Below, piece after piece: positions 27,661 through 36,728 of a stretch of 64,000 nucleotides of DNA. This DNA comes from Pseudoselenomonas ruminantium (lineage in GTDB: Bacteria; Bacillota; Negativicutes; Selenomonadales; Selenomonadaceae), in NCBI GenBank assembly GCA_015058655.1, contig SVBX01000014.1, positions 1 to 64,000 on the forward strand, written 5' to 3'. A model generated the notes under the pieces. That model saw nothing but the letters and a program-made list of their open reading frames with translations, did not search any database and had not been told where the DNA came from. Numbering within the stretch: position 1 is the stretch's first letter; each line of letters opens with the position of its first letter. The translations under genes were made by a program, and so were the position numbers.

Positions 27661-28113
27661 TTGGAAGCGGCTGAGGATCTGCAGGGCGAAGTAGGTGACG
27701 CCCCCTGCGATCAGCGGGCCTACGGCTACGCCGTGGAAGAAGATGACTCCTGCCATGGTGCCGATGATGAGGGCAGGGATCACATCGGGGCTGTTTTTCA
27801 AGAGGTCAACCCCGCTGCCGCCGGCCAGAGCCGCCAGCAATCCCGCTATGATGGCGATGATGCCAGCGTGGGTGCGAAAGGCATCTATCATGGTATTGAT
27901 GGTGATGGTGCCATTGGCTATGGGCACCAGTATGGCGGCGGTGAGGATGATGATGCCCCAGTTGATGCCCTGGGTGCCCAAGGCGTTCAAGGCAGTGGTG
28001 AGACCCAAGACTTTCAGAGCCAGCACGATGCCTGCTGCGTAGACCACGGTCATATTGTGGCCCAGGTAGCTCAGCAGCAGGACAGCGATGATGGTGATAT
28101 ATTCCATGTACAA
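27658..28113 (-). CDS. DUF441-family (YeaL-like) membrane protein
   Basis: Four hydrophobic segments; LGTQGINWGIIILTAAILVPIANGTI, HAGIIAIIAGLLAALAGGSGVDLLKNSPDVIPALIIGTMAGVIFFHGVAVGPLIAGG. Confidence 0.87.
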   Translation of the reverse strand: MYMEYITIIAVLLLSYLGHNMTVVYAAGIVLALKVLGLTTALNALGTQGINWGIIILTAAILVPIANGTITINTMIDAFRTHAGIIAIIAGLLAALAGGSGVDLLKNSPDVIPALIIGTMAGVIFFHGVAVGPLIAGGVTYFALQILSRFQ

Positions 28114-28271
28114 TTCAATTACCTCCCTTGGATTCCTGACGATTAATATTGTATCATATTTTCGTAGAAACTTATTGCAAACCTTGGAAGTAAAATGGAG
28201 GAACTTTGGCCTGCCTTGGCGAATGAAGAAGTGAGGAAGTTCAGCTCTTTTTTGCGGAAGTAGGCGAGACG

Positions 28272-29981
28272 ATGGACAATAAACAGGTAATGCTTATTGT
28301 GGATGATGTGAACATCAACCGCACCGTGTTGGCGCAATTTTTCCATGACGATTACCGTATCGTGGAGGCGGAGAACGGCAAGGAAGCCTTGGCGATGCTG
28401 GAACAGGAAGCGGCTCATATTGTCCTGGTTGATTTGATGATGCCAGTGATGGATGGGCTGGAGTTTATGAGCATCCTGAAGAACAACGACCAGTACAAGG
28501 GGCTGCCGGTGGTGGCCATGACCACCAACAATGATTTGGATGGGCAGACCTGGGCGGTGGAGCTAGGGGCGGCAGATTTCATTACCAAGCCTTTCAATCC
28601 CGCTGTGGTGCGCTGCCGGGTGAAGAATGTCATCGGCTCGGCAGAAAACGAGTGGCGGCGGGTGGCCCAGCTGGCTTCTGACAAGCAGCTGGCAGAGGTA
28701 GTGAGCTTCGTGGACAATGACAGCCTGACGGGACTCTTCAACCGGGAGTCCTTTTATAGGAAGGCTTCGAGGCTCATCCGTGACAATCCTGATGTCGAGT
28801 ATGAGATCATGTATCTGGATGTCTACAGCTTCAAGGTCATCAACGACCTTTTCACCATGGAGACGGGCAACTTGGTGCTGAAGACTGCTGCTTACTATTT
28901 CAATGTTCTTACCAGCAACGGCGGCATTTGCGGACGGGTGGAGTCCGACCACTTTGTCCTCTGCGTTCCCCGGGGACAGGTGCGCATCGAGCATTTGCTG
29001 GAAGGCATTGACAGCACGATGCTGTCTTTGGGAATCAGCCACAATATCGTTTTTTATGCGGGCATTTATGATGTGGAGAACACCTATATGCCTTTGGAGC
29101 AGATGTGCGACAGGGCCCGCCTGGCCATGAATACGGTGAAGGGGAGCAAGCTGCACCGCTATGCGTACTATGACGAGAAGATGAGACAGCTCATGCTGGA
29201 AGAGCAGATGATCGTGCGGGATATGGAGTTTGCCCTGCAGGAGAAGCAGTTCAGCGTCTATCTCCAGCCGGTCTACGACGCTGAGACAGGAAAAATTGCC
29301 AGTGCCGAGGCTCTGGTGCGCTGGCAGCATCCTTCCCAGGGGATTATCTCTCCGGGAAAGTTCATACCTGTCTTTGAGCGCAACGGCTTCATCGTACGGC
29401 TGGATCGCTATGTCTGGGAGATGGTCTGCGAATTCATGGCAGAGCTGAGGGAGGCTACGGGATTCTTGCTGCCGGTTTCCGTCAATGTTTCCCGGCTGAA
29501 CCTTTACAATCTCGATTTGCTGGATTTCCTCATGGGCCTTATAAGGAAGTATGATCTTTCTCCCGAATATCTCCATCTGGAGATAACGGAGGCAGCTTAC
29601 ACACAGGACTCCCACCAGCTGATCGAGGAAGTGGAGATGTTCCGCCAAAATGGCTTCAAGGTTTCCTTGGATGACTATGGCAAGGGATATTCCCCTCTGA
29701 GCATGCTCAAGGAGCTGCCGATGGATACGCTGAAAGTGGACATAGGCTTCATGAAGCGCGGTGATAAGGCTGCCCGAGGCGCCCGCATCATGGAAGGCGT
29801 GGTGGAGATGGCCAGGGAATTGGGCCTGGATGTGATTATCGAAGGGGTAGAAACCAAGGAAGACAGAGCCTTTGTCACCAAGATGGGGGCAAGGCTGATC
29901 CAGGGGTATTTCTACGCCAAGCCCATGCCCCGCGAGGCTTTTGTGGAGCTTTGCGCCAAGAACTTCATGGAAGACAAGTAG
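28272..29981 (+). CDS. Response regulator with degenerate GGDEF and EAL domains (putative c-di-GMP phosphodiesterase)
   Basis: REC: MLIVDDVNINRTVL...VLVDLMMPVMDG...VVAMTTN...FITKPF. GGDEF site reads VESDHF. EAL: SAEALVRWQHP, LHLEITEAAY, EGVETKEDRAFVTKMGARLIQGYFYAKPM. Confidence 0.92.
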   Translation: MDNKQVMLIVDDVNINRTVLAQFFHDDYRIVEAENGKEALAMLEQEAAHIVLVDLMMPVMDGLEFMSILKNNDQYKGLPVVAMTTNNDLDGQTWAVELGAADFITKPFNPAVVRCRVKNVIGSAENEWRRVAQLASDKQLAEVVSFVDNDSLTGLFNRESFYRKASRLIRDNPDVEYEIMYLDVYSFKVINDLFTMETGNLVLKTAAYYFNVLTSNGGICGRVESDHFVLCVPRGQVRIEHLLEGIDSTMLSLGISHNIVFYAGIYDVENTYMPLEQMCDRARLAMNTVKGSKLHRYAYYDEKMRQLMLEEQMIVRDMEFALQEKQFSVYLQPVYDAETGKIASAEALVRWQHPSQGIISPGKFIPVFERNGFIVRLDRYVWEMVCEFMAELREATGFLLPVSVNVSRLNLYNLDLLDFLMGLIRKYDLSPEYLHLEITEAAYTQDSHQLIEEVEMFRQNGFKVSLDDYGKGYSPLSMLKELPMDTLKVDIGFMKRGDKAARGARIMEGVVEMARELGLDVIIEGVETKEDRAFVTKMGARLIQGYFYAKPMPREAFVELCAKNFMEDK

Positions 29982-29982
29982 A

Positions 29983-30675
29983 ATGGTAGTGGTGAAAAAA
30001 TTGAGCGAAAAAAAATTGCAAGCTTTTATTTTCGATATGGATGGGGTCATCATTGACAGCGAGCCTATCCACAGCCGGGTGAAGATGGATACTTTCCGTC
30101 ATTTTGGCATTGAGTTTGATGAGGCGCGGCTTTCCGATTACATGGGGGGCACCAGCGGGCTGATCTTTCGCGATGTGGTAGCGGAAAGCGGCCGCAGCGA
30201 TATCACCCCGGAAATGTTGATCGACTACAAGCATCAGCATTATCTGGAGGTGCTGCACAGCGGCGGCATCGGCCCGGTGGAGGGAACCAGGGAACTTATC
30301 CGGGCCCTCCATGAAGCAGGCGTCCCTCTGGGGCTGGCTACTTCTTCACACCCGCCGGTGATGAATACTATATTGGATAATTTTGATATCCGCAAGTACT
30401 TCACTTCTGTCATTTCCGGGGGAGAGCTGCCTGAGAGCAAGCCGAACCCTGCCATCTATCTGATTTCTGCGGAGCGCCTGGGGGCAAAGCCTGAGCGTTG
30501 CTGCGTGCTGGAGGATACCACCAACGGCATCCTGGCAGCCAAGCGGGCGGGGATGTACTGCATCGCCTTCCACAATCCCAACTCCGGAAAGCAGGATCTT
30601 TCCCTGGCTGACAGGGTAGTGGAGAGCATTGGGGAGATAAAGGTGCCGGAGCTTCTGGCGCAGTTTGCAACTTGA
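29983..30675 (+). CDS. HAD-superfamily phosphatase / beta-phosphoglucomutase-like
   Basis: AFIFDMDGVIIDSEPIHSRVK, GLATSSHPPVMNTIL, SKPNPAIYLISAERLGAKPERCCVLEDTTNGILAAKRAGM. Confidence 0.92.
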   Translation: MVVVKKLSEKKLQAFIFDMDGVIIDSEPIHSRVKMDTFRHFGIEFDEARLSDYMGGTSGLIFRDVVAESGRSDITPEMLIDYKHQHYLEVLHSGGIGPVEGTRELIRALHEAGVPLGLATSSHPPVMNTILDNFDIRKYFTSVISGGELPESKPNPAIYLISAERLGAKPERCCVLEDTTNGILAAKRAGMYCIAFHNPNSGKQDLSLADRVVESIGEIKVPELLAQFAT

Positions 30676-30720
30676 CTTGAAGTGATGGGATAGCTAGAAT
30701 ATGGAACGGGGGTAACCGTA

Positions 30721-31047
30721 GTGGACAATCTGGAAAAGAAATTCACAGTTTGGCTTCTGACTCGCAAGTTCGCCCGCAATCTGGAAGAGGCTAATGCTTT
30801 TGCCAAGGCTGTCATCGAAGGCAGCTGCAACGAGGAACTCGCGGAACAGATGGCTGAGGCCAATCGCACCAATACGGATGTGCTGATGGAGGTAGGCAAG
30901 GTAACCCCGGAGAAGATGGTGCCATATATGGAAGGGAAATTGCAGTTTGCCCAAAAGTGCATTACTTTTTGGGAAGAGCATGTGAAGGATACCAATGCCA
31001 TCTTCTTCCGTCGCAAGTATGAGGAAAATTACGGAACTTACGAATAA
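30721..31047 (+). CDS. Conserved hypothetical protein
   Basis: 108-aa ORF with GTG start, colinear between the HAD and walJ genes. Confidence 0.6.
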   Translation: MDNLEKKFTVWLLTRKFARNLEEANAFAKAVIEGSCNEELAEQMAEANRTNTDVLMEVGKVTPEKMVPYMEGKLQFAQKCITFWEEHVKDTNAIFFRRKYEENYGTYE

Positions 31048-31064
31048 GAATAAGAAGGGAAGAT

Positions 31065-31850
31065 TTGATGCAGGTAGTGGTCTTGGCAAGTGGCAGCAAG
31101 GGCAATGCGGCGCTGGTGGAAATGGATGGGACGAAGCTCCTCATAGATGCGGGCATCAGCGCTACCCGCATCAAGAAGGCGTTGGCCTTGCGCGGGCTGG
31201 CGCCGGAGGAGCTTTCGGGCATCCTGGTTACCCATGAGCATCGGGATCATATTGCCGGACTCACTACCTTATCCAAGTGGTATCACTTGCCAATTTTCGG
31301 GCGGCGGGACACCCTCGCCGCTCTTTCTTGTGCTGTGAAAGTGCCGGAACAGCTGCTGCATCCTGTTGAGGCGGCCTTCCCTTTGGATGGCGTGAAGGTG
31401 GAGGGCTTTTCCACTTCCCACGATGCGGCAGACCCGACAGGCTGGCGCATCACGGGCAGTGAGCGCTTCGTGCTGGCTACGGATTTGGGCTTTGTCACGA
31501 GTTCGGTGCAGGAGGCTCTGGAGGGGGCGGACATCCTCATGCTGGAGGCCAACTATGACCAGGGTATGCTGGAAAAGGGCCCTTATCCCTGGCATCTCAA
31601 GCGGCGCATCATGTCCAACAGGGGGCATCTTTCCAACAGCGATGCAGCCTGGGCGCTGGCAAGGCTCAAGCGCCGTCCGGGACAGGTGATACTGGCGCAT
31701 TTGTCAGAGGAAAACAACCGGCCCGGGATAGCGGAGGAAACCGTGAGGAAAATACTGCACCGCCAGGGGATGGAAGTGCCCCTGGCTGTGGCCAGCCAGA
31801 CAGAGCCGCTGGCTCTCGCCACTGACAGCTATATGTATCAGTGTTCATAA
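31065..31850 (+). CDS. MBL-fold metallohydrolase, WalJ/YycJ family
   Basis: VVLASGSKGNAALVEMDGTKLLIDAGISATRIKKAL, GILVTHEHRDHIAGL, MLEANYDQGML, NRGHLSN; upstream of htrA and rlmH, as in Firmicutes. Confidence 0.9.
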   Translation: MMQVVVLASGSKGNAALVEMDGTKLLIDAGISATRIKKALALRGLAPEELSGILVTHEHRDHIAGLTTLSKWYHLPIFGRRDTLAALSCAVKVPEQLLHPVEAAFPLDGVKVEGFSTSHDAADPTGWRITGSERFVLATDLGFVTSSVQEALEGADILMLEANYDQGMLEKGPYPWHLKRRIMSNRGHLSNSDAAWALARLKRRPGQVILAHLSEENNRPGIAEETVRKILHRQGMEVPLAVASQTEPLALATDSYMYQCS

Positions 31851-31910
31851 AAGTTGATTCTTGCATTTATTTTTCAGAAATTAGATTTAAGATACAGGCA
31901 GGAAATTTGA

Positions 31911-32072
31911 TAAGGAACTGGCAAGAAATAAATTGAGCATAATGCGAAGGATTAGTTTGGCTAGACAAGGCGGAGGAAGGAGGCATAGCGGTGCTATGTC
32001 GACTGACGACAACGCAGTATAGACGAACTAAGACAAGCAGAATGCTTAATTTATTTCTGAACAGTTCCTAAG
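31911..32072. repeat. MITE-like palindromic element, subfamily A, copy 1
   Basis: taaggaactggcaagaaataaattgagcataatgcgaagg...ggcatagcggtgctatgtcgac...ttaatttatttctgaacagttcctaa; imperfect palindrome, flanked by TAA on both sides. Confidence 0.87.
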
Positions 32073-32119
32073 ATAAACTATGTCGCTTTCCTGACAATAT
32101 ACAAAGTGGAGGGATTATC

Positions 32120-33262
32120 ATGCAATCGCTGTTTTCACTTTTGAATCATAAGAAAAAGGCTGCTGTAGTGGCGTCAGTGCTGACTCTGTCGGCATTGACC
32201 TTTTCCGGATGCAATGCCAGCACTGATGGCGCAGGGGCAGCTGCCAGCTCCGATGCGGCTTCTGCAGCCCAGACGGAGAACGCTCCTGCTGCCAAGGTGG
32301 ATACCAAGGGGCTGTCTGCCGCCCGCAATACTCCGGCGGTACGGGCTGCCAAGGCTGTCGGCCCCTCTGTGGTGGGTATCACCAACAAGGCAGTGGTCAG
32401 GGATTGGTTCAATAATCCCGTGGAAACCGAGGGGGCTGGCTCTGGCGTGGTTTTCCGCGCTGACGGCTATATCGTCACCAACAACCATGTGGTCAGCGGG
32501 GCCAAGGAAATCATCGTTTCCCTGGCAGATGGCCGCAGTCTCAAGGGCAAGCTGATAGGTGCCGATGAAGTAACGGATCTGGCCGTGGTGAAGGTGGAGG
32601 CAAGCGACCTGCCGGTAGCTACCTTCGGCGATTCTGACGGCATTGTGGTGGGCGAGCCTGCCATTGCCATCGGCAACCCCCTGGGCCTGGAGTTCCAGGG
32701 CAGTGTCACCAGCGGTGTCATCAGCGCCCTGAACAGGACGCTGGATATCAGCGACAAGCGGGTGAAGCTCTTGCAGACGGATGCCGCCATCAACCCCGGC
32801 AACTCCGGCGGCGCATTGGTGAACGCTGACGGCGAGGTCATAGGCATCAACAGCGCCAAGGTGGCAGCGAATGGCGTGGAGGGCATGGGCTTCTCCATTC
32901 CCAGCAATACGGTGCAGGCCATCATCAAGGAGCTCATGGACAAGGGCTATGTGGCCCGCCCCTATCTGGGCGTCACCATCTTTGACCCCAACACGGCTGC
33001 CCGCTATGGGTATCAGCTGAATATTGACAAGGGGGTCTATGTCTTCCGTCTGACCCTGGGTGGCCCCGCTGACAAGGCCGGTCTCCAGCGTGGAGATATC
33101 ATCCTCAAGATCGACGATACGGAAGTTAACTCCGTTTCCGAGCTGCGCCAGAAAGTCGGAGAGCACAAAGTGGGCGACAGTGTGAAGATTACCTTTGACC
33201 GCAATGGCAGCACTCGCAGCGCCGACATTGTCCTGGAAGAAATGCCGCAGGAAGACCGCTAA
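32120..33262 (+). CDS. HtrA/DegP-type trypsin-like serine protease with PDZ domain
   Basis: GSGVVFRADGYIVTNNHVV, DLAVVKV, INPGNSGGALVNADGEVIGIN, PDZ PYLGVTIFDP; lipobox-like FSGC near the N-terminus. Confidence 0.95.
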   Translation: MQSLFSLLNHKKKAAVVASVLTLSALTFSGCNASTDGAGAAASSDAASAAQTENAPAAKVDTKGLSAARNTPAVRAAKAVGPSVVGITNKAVVRDWFNNPVETEGAGSGVVFRADGYIVTNNHVVSGAKEIIVSLADGRSLKGKLIGADEVTDLAVVKVEASDLPVATFGDSDGIVVGEPAIAIGNPLGLEFQGSVTSGVISALNRTLDISDKRVKLLQTDAAINPGNSGGALVNADGEVIGINSAKVAANGVEGMGFSIPSNTVQAIIKELMDKGYVARPYLGVTIFDPNTAARYGYQLNIDKGVYVFRLTLGGPADKAGLQRGDIILKIDDTEVNSVSELRQKVGEHKVGDSVKITFDRNGSTRSADIVLEEMPQEDR

Positions 33263-33742
33263 ATGAAGATAACCATAGTATGTGCCGGGAAAATCAAGGA
33301 GAAGTACCTGACGGCAGGCATCAATGAATTCCTCAAACGCCTGAAGCCCATGGCCCAGACGGAAATACTGGAAATCCATGAGGAAAAGATGCCGGATAGT
33401 CCTTCGGAGGCAGAGAAAGAGCAGGTGCTCCAGAAGGAAGGCGAAAAGCTCTTGAAGCTGGTGCCCTCCGGCTCCTATCTCTTCGTGCTGGATGTGTACG
33501 GGGAGGAGCTTTCCTCCGAGGAACTGGCAGAGAAGATCGATAAGCTGGGCCTTATGGGCAGGAGCAATATCACCTTCCTGATAGGTGGCGCCTTCGGCCT
33601 TTCCAAGGAAGTGCGCCAGGCGGCGGATATGAAGATTTCCTTTTCCCAAATGACTTTTACCCATCAAATGGTGCGGTTGCTTTTAGTAGAGCAGGTTTAC
33701 CGGGCCTTTAAGATCAACAGAGGCGAGAAGTACCACTGGTAA
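33263..33742 (+). CDS. rlmH: 23S rRNA (pseudouridine1915-N3)-methyltransferase RlmH
   Basis: MKITIVCAGKIKEKYL, FLIGGAFGLSKEV, QMTFTHQMVRLLLVEQVYRAFKINRGEKYHW. Confidence 0.97.
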   Translation: MKITIVCAGKIKEKYLTAGINEFLKRLKPMAQTEILEIHEEKMPDSPSEAEKEQVLQKEGEKLLKLVPSGSYLFVLDVYGEELSSEELAEKIDKLGLMGRSNITFLIGGAFGLSKEVRQAADMKISFSQMTFTHQMVRLLLVEQVYRAFKINRGEKYHW

Positions 33743-33864
33743 TGAGCAGGCCTCCCCTTTCAGGGGAGGTTTTTTGCATGGGAAAAGAGAAATTATCCGG
33801 CAGGAGTTGTCATGTTTGTGGTAAAATTTCTTTAAGAGTATTTACATCATGATGGTCAGGTGAG

Positions 33865-35067
33865 ATGATGGAAAAATCCTTTGTAGAACGCAACAGGCTG
33901 CTTTGGCTGATTATGGCGGCATCCTTCCTCACGCCTTTCACGGGCAGCGCCCTGTCCCTGTCCCTGCCGGATATCGGGCGGCAGTATGGGCAGGGGCCGG
34001 AGGCGCTGACCTGGGTGCTGGGCAGTTTCCTTATAGGAGCCCTGGTGTTCTTGCTGCCCATGGGGCATCTGGCTGAGAAGTGGGGCAAGGCACGGCTCTT
34101 TACTTTGGGGGCGGGCATCTTTGCCGTGACCTCCTTTGCCTGCGTCTTTGCCGATTCCCTGGCCTGCCTGATTGGGGTGCGAGTGTTGCAGGGCATGGGC
34201 TCGGCCATGAATTTTGCCACCAACAATGCCCTGCTGGTCCTGGCCTACCCCAAGGAGAAGCGGGGCGGAGCCATGGGCTGGATGATCGCCATGGTCTATG
34301 TGGGGCTTTCTTTGGGGCCAGTGCTTGGGGGCGGCCTCAACTACTATCTGGGCTGGCAGAGCATTTTCGTCTTTATCGGCTTCATTGCCCTGGGGGTCTG
34401 CCTGGCGGCTCCCGTGGTGCTGCGGGAGGTGCCAGGGGCCAATGAGAAGGGGGCGCCCAAGGGCTTCATTCCCCTGGAGGCCTTCAAGGAGCGCACTTTT
34501 TCCTATTCTTCTTTGGCGGCCTTGCTGAACTACATGGCTACCTTTTCGGTGGGGTTCCTGATGTCTTTTTACCTGCAGTACATCTTGGGCTATCCTTCCC
34601 ATGAGTCCGGCCTGTTCCTGCTCCTGCAGCCGGTGGTGATGGCTGCCCTGTCCCCGGTCACGGGGGCGCTGTCTGACAGGCATTCCCCGCAGCTCCTGTC
34701 GGCTTGGGGCATGGCTTGCATTTCCGCAGGGCTCCTGGGGCTGGCTTTCCTGGTGCATGGGAGCGGCTTCTACGGCCTGTTCCCCTGCCTGCTGCTACTG
34801 GGGGTGGGCTTCGCCCTCTTCGCAGCCCCCAACAACAATGCCGTCATGGGCAGCGTGCCCAAGAAATTCTACAGCTTCGCGTCTTCGTGGCTGGGCATGG
34901 TACGCCTGCTGGGGCAGGTCTTGAGCATGCTCATCGTGACGGTGCTTTTGTCCATCGGTCACGGCAGCTTGGCCGGCACGGAACTGCTGTCTCTGAATAT
35001 GCAGATTTCCTTCGTGGTGCTGAGCGTCATCTGCCTGCTGGGAGTATCGGCCGCCAGGGTGCGGTGA
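33865..35067 (+). CDS. MFS transporter (drug:H+ antiporter-like)
   Basis: 12+ hydrophobic segments; FLTPFTGSALSLSLPDIGRQY, RVLQGMGSAMNFATNNALL, KEKRGGAMGW. Confidence 0.9.
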   Translation: MMEKSFVERNRLLWLIMAASFLTPFTGSALSLSLPDIGRQYGQGPEALTWVLGSFLIGALVFLLPMGHLAEKWGKARLFTLGAGIFAVTSFACVFADSLACLIGVRVLQGMGSAMNFATNNALLVLAYPKEKRGGAMGWMIAMVYVGLSLGPVLGGGLNYYLGWQSIFVFIGFIALGVCLAAPVVLREVPGANEKGAPKGFIPLEAFKERTFSYSSLAALLNYMATFSVGFLMSFYLQYILGYPSHESGLFLLLQPVVMAALSPVTGALSDRHSPQLLSAWGMACISAGLLGLAFLVHGSGFYGLFPCLLLLGVGFALFAAPNNNAVMGSVPKKFYSFASSWLGMVRLLGQVLSMLIVTVLLSIGHGSLAGTELLSLNMQISFVVLSVICLLGVSAARVR

Positions 35068-35091
35068 AGTTTTGAAAGAGAAGGGATATAT

Positions 35092-35565
35092 ATGCCGAAA
35101 TCCAATCTGACCACCCTTTGCTATCTGGAAAAAGATGGCAAATATCTGATGATGCATCGGGTGAAGAAGGAACATGATATCAACAAGGACAAATGGGTGG
35201 GCATCGGCGGCCACTTCGAGGCTGACGAGTCCCCGGAGGAGTGCCTTTTGCGGGAGGCCAGGGAGGAAACGGGGCTGACCCTTGCGAATTATAAGTTGAG
35301 GGGCATTGTCACCTTTATCTCCGACAGGTGGCAGACGGAGTACATGTTCCTCTATACCGCGACAGAGTGGGAGGGGCAGATTACAGAGTGCAACGAGGGC
35401 ACGCTGGAGTGGATAGAGAAAAGCAAGGTTTACGACCTGCCCCTGTGGGAAGGGGACAAGATCTTCTTCCGGCTGCTGGAGGAAGGGCGGCCGCATTTTT
35501 CCTTGAAGCTCAGGTATGTGGGGGAGGAACTGGTGGAAAAGGTGCTGGATGGGAAGGCGTTGTGA
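35092..35565 (+). CDS. NUDIX hydrolase (8-oxo-dGTP diphosphatase-like)
   Basis: Nudix box GIGGHFEADESPEECLLREAREETGLTL. Confidence 0.94.
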   Translation: MPKSNLTTLCYLEKDGKYLMMHRVKKEHDINKDKWVGIGGHFEADESPEECLLREAREETGLTLANYKLRGIVTFISDRWQTEYMFLYTATEWEGQITECNEGTLEWIEKSKVYDLPLWEGDKIFFRLLEEGRPHFSLKLRYVGEELVEKVLDGKAL

Positions 35566-35660
35566 ACTGCTGGGAAATTATAATCAGCGCTAACTTTTTA
35601 TTTCTGCCTGCAATGTGATATGATATATATGATACGATTCGTACAAAAGGGATGTGAAGC

Positions 35661-36695
35661 GTGGTTTTCTTCTTGACGGTCTTAGGCGACCTGATATTCT
35701 TGCTGGGGGTGGATCTTGTTTTGTTTGTGGTTGAGAATTACGGAGCGATAATTGCGGGGGCTGTGGCCATGGCGGCGGCTTCTTATGGCTATAGGCGCTA
35801 CAAGCTGGGGAAGGGCAAGGCTCCGTCCTTTGATTTGGCTGCTCTTTCCGAGGAACAGCAAGGCTTGGCCTCCGAGCTTTTCGACAAGGCGGTGGCAGAT
35901 TATAATGCCATCGAGGCTTTGCGCGATACCCTGAAGGATGAAGCTTTGGGCACTCAGCTTGCCACCATGCAGGTGACGGCTTACCGCCTGCTGAAGTACC
36001 TGGAGGAGAATCCCATGAAGGTCATTCCTGCCAGGAAATTCGTGGACTATTATCAGGACAGGGCCCTGACATTGACCAAGCAATTCTGCGACCTGGAGAA
36101 GACCGGCCTGGAAACAGCTCAGGTGAAGGAAACCAAGCAGAAGGTGCGACAGACCCTCATGACCTTCGATGAAGCCTATGAGGCGGAGTTCGAGAAGGTC
36201 CTTTCCGACCAGCTCATGGATATGGAGGCGGAGCTGGCGGTGCTCAAGCAGAATCTGAAGGCCGAGGGCTTGCAGGATGTGGAGGGAGAAGTTATCTCCC
36301 CGGAGCCTGTTTCTGCCATGGATGCAGCCAGAGCCGAGGCCAATGCAGGGAATCTGCCGGTGAAGCGGGAGCGTCCCGTGAACAAGGCAGGCCGGGGCAA
36401 GGCGCGGCTCAGGAAGCGCGAGGACATCGACAGGGAAAAAGCCGTAGCCAAGTCCATGCGCATGCCCGAGGCGGTCAAAGGCGAGGTCATCAAGCAGAAA
36501 GTCATCAATGCGGGGCTGGCTGCTGTCCTGGGCACTGTGGGGGCCCACAAGTTCTACCAGGGCAAGACCTTCCAGGGCATCATTTACGCGGTTTTCTGCT
36601 GGACAGCCCTGCCCACGCTGATAAGCTGGGTAGAGGCTATCCGCTATGCGGTGATGCCCATGGATGATTTCTACAAGCAGTATTACAGGGATTGA
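35661..36695 (+). CDS. XpaC-like (5-bromo-4-chloroindolyl phosphate hydrolysis family) protein fused to a C-terminal TM2 domain
   Basis: N-terminal TM and helical XpaC-like region; C-terminal GLAAVLGTVGAHKFYQGKTFQGIIYAVFCWTALPTLISWVEAIRYAV (TM2); followed by telA. Confidence 0.75.
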   Translation: MVFFLTVLGDLIFLLGVDLVLFVVENYGAIIAGAVAMAAASYGYRRYKLGKGKAPSFDLAALSEEQQGLASELFDKAVADYNAIEALRDTLKDEALGTQLATMQVTAYRLLKYLEENPMKVIPARKFVDYYQDRALTLTKQFCDLEKTGLETAQVKETKQKVRQTLMTFDEAYEAEFEKVLSDQLMDMEAELAVLKQNLKAEGLQDVEGEVISPEPVSAMDAARAEANAGNLPVKRERPVNKAGRGKARLRKREDIDREKAVAKSMRMPEAVKGEVIKQKVINAGLAAVLGTVGAHKFYQGKTFQGIIYAVFCWTALPTLISWVEAIRYAVMPMDDFYKQYYRD

Positions 36696-36728
36696 CAGAT
36701 TTTAGCAGGGACAAGGAGGCACTTTATC

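Noticed and set aside
32174-33667. 497-aa minus-strand ORF opposite htrA and rlmH
   Set aside because: Spans two well-supported genes on the other strand; antisense artefact.
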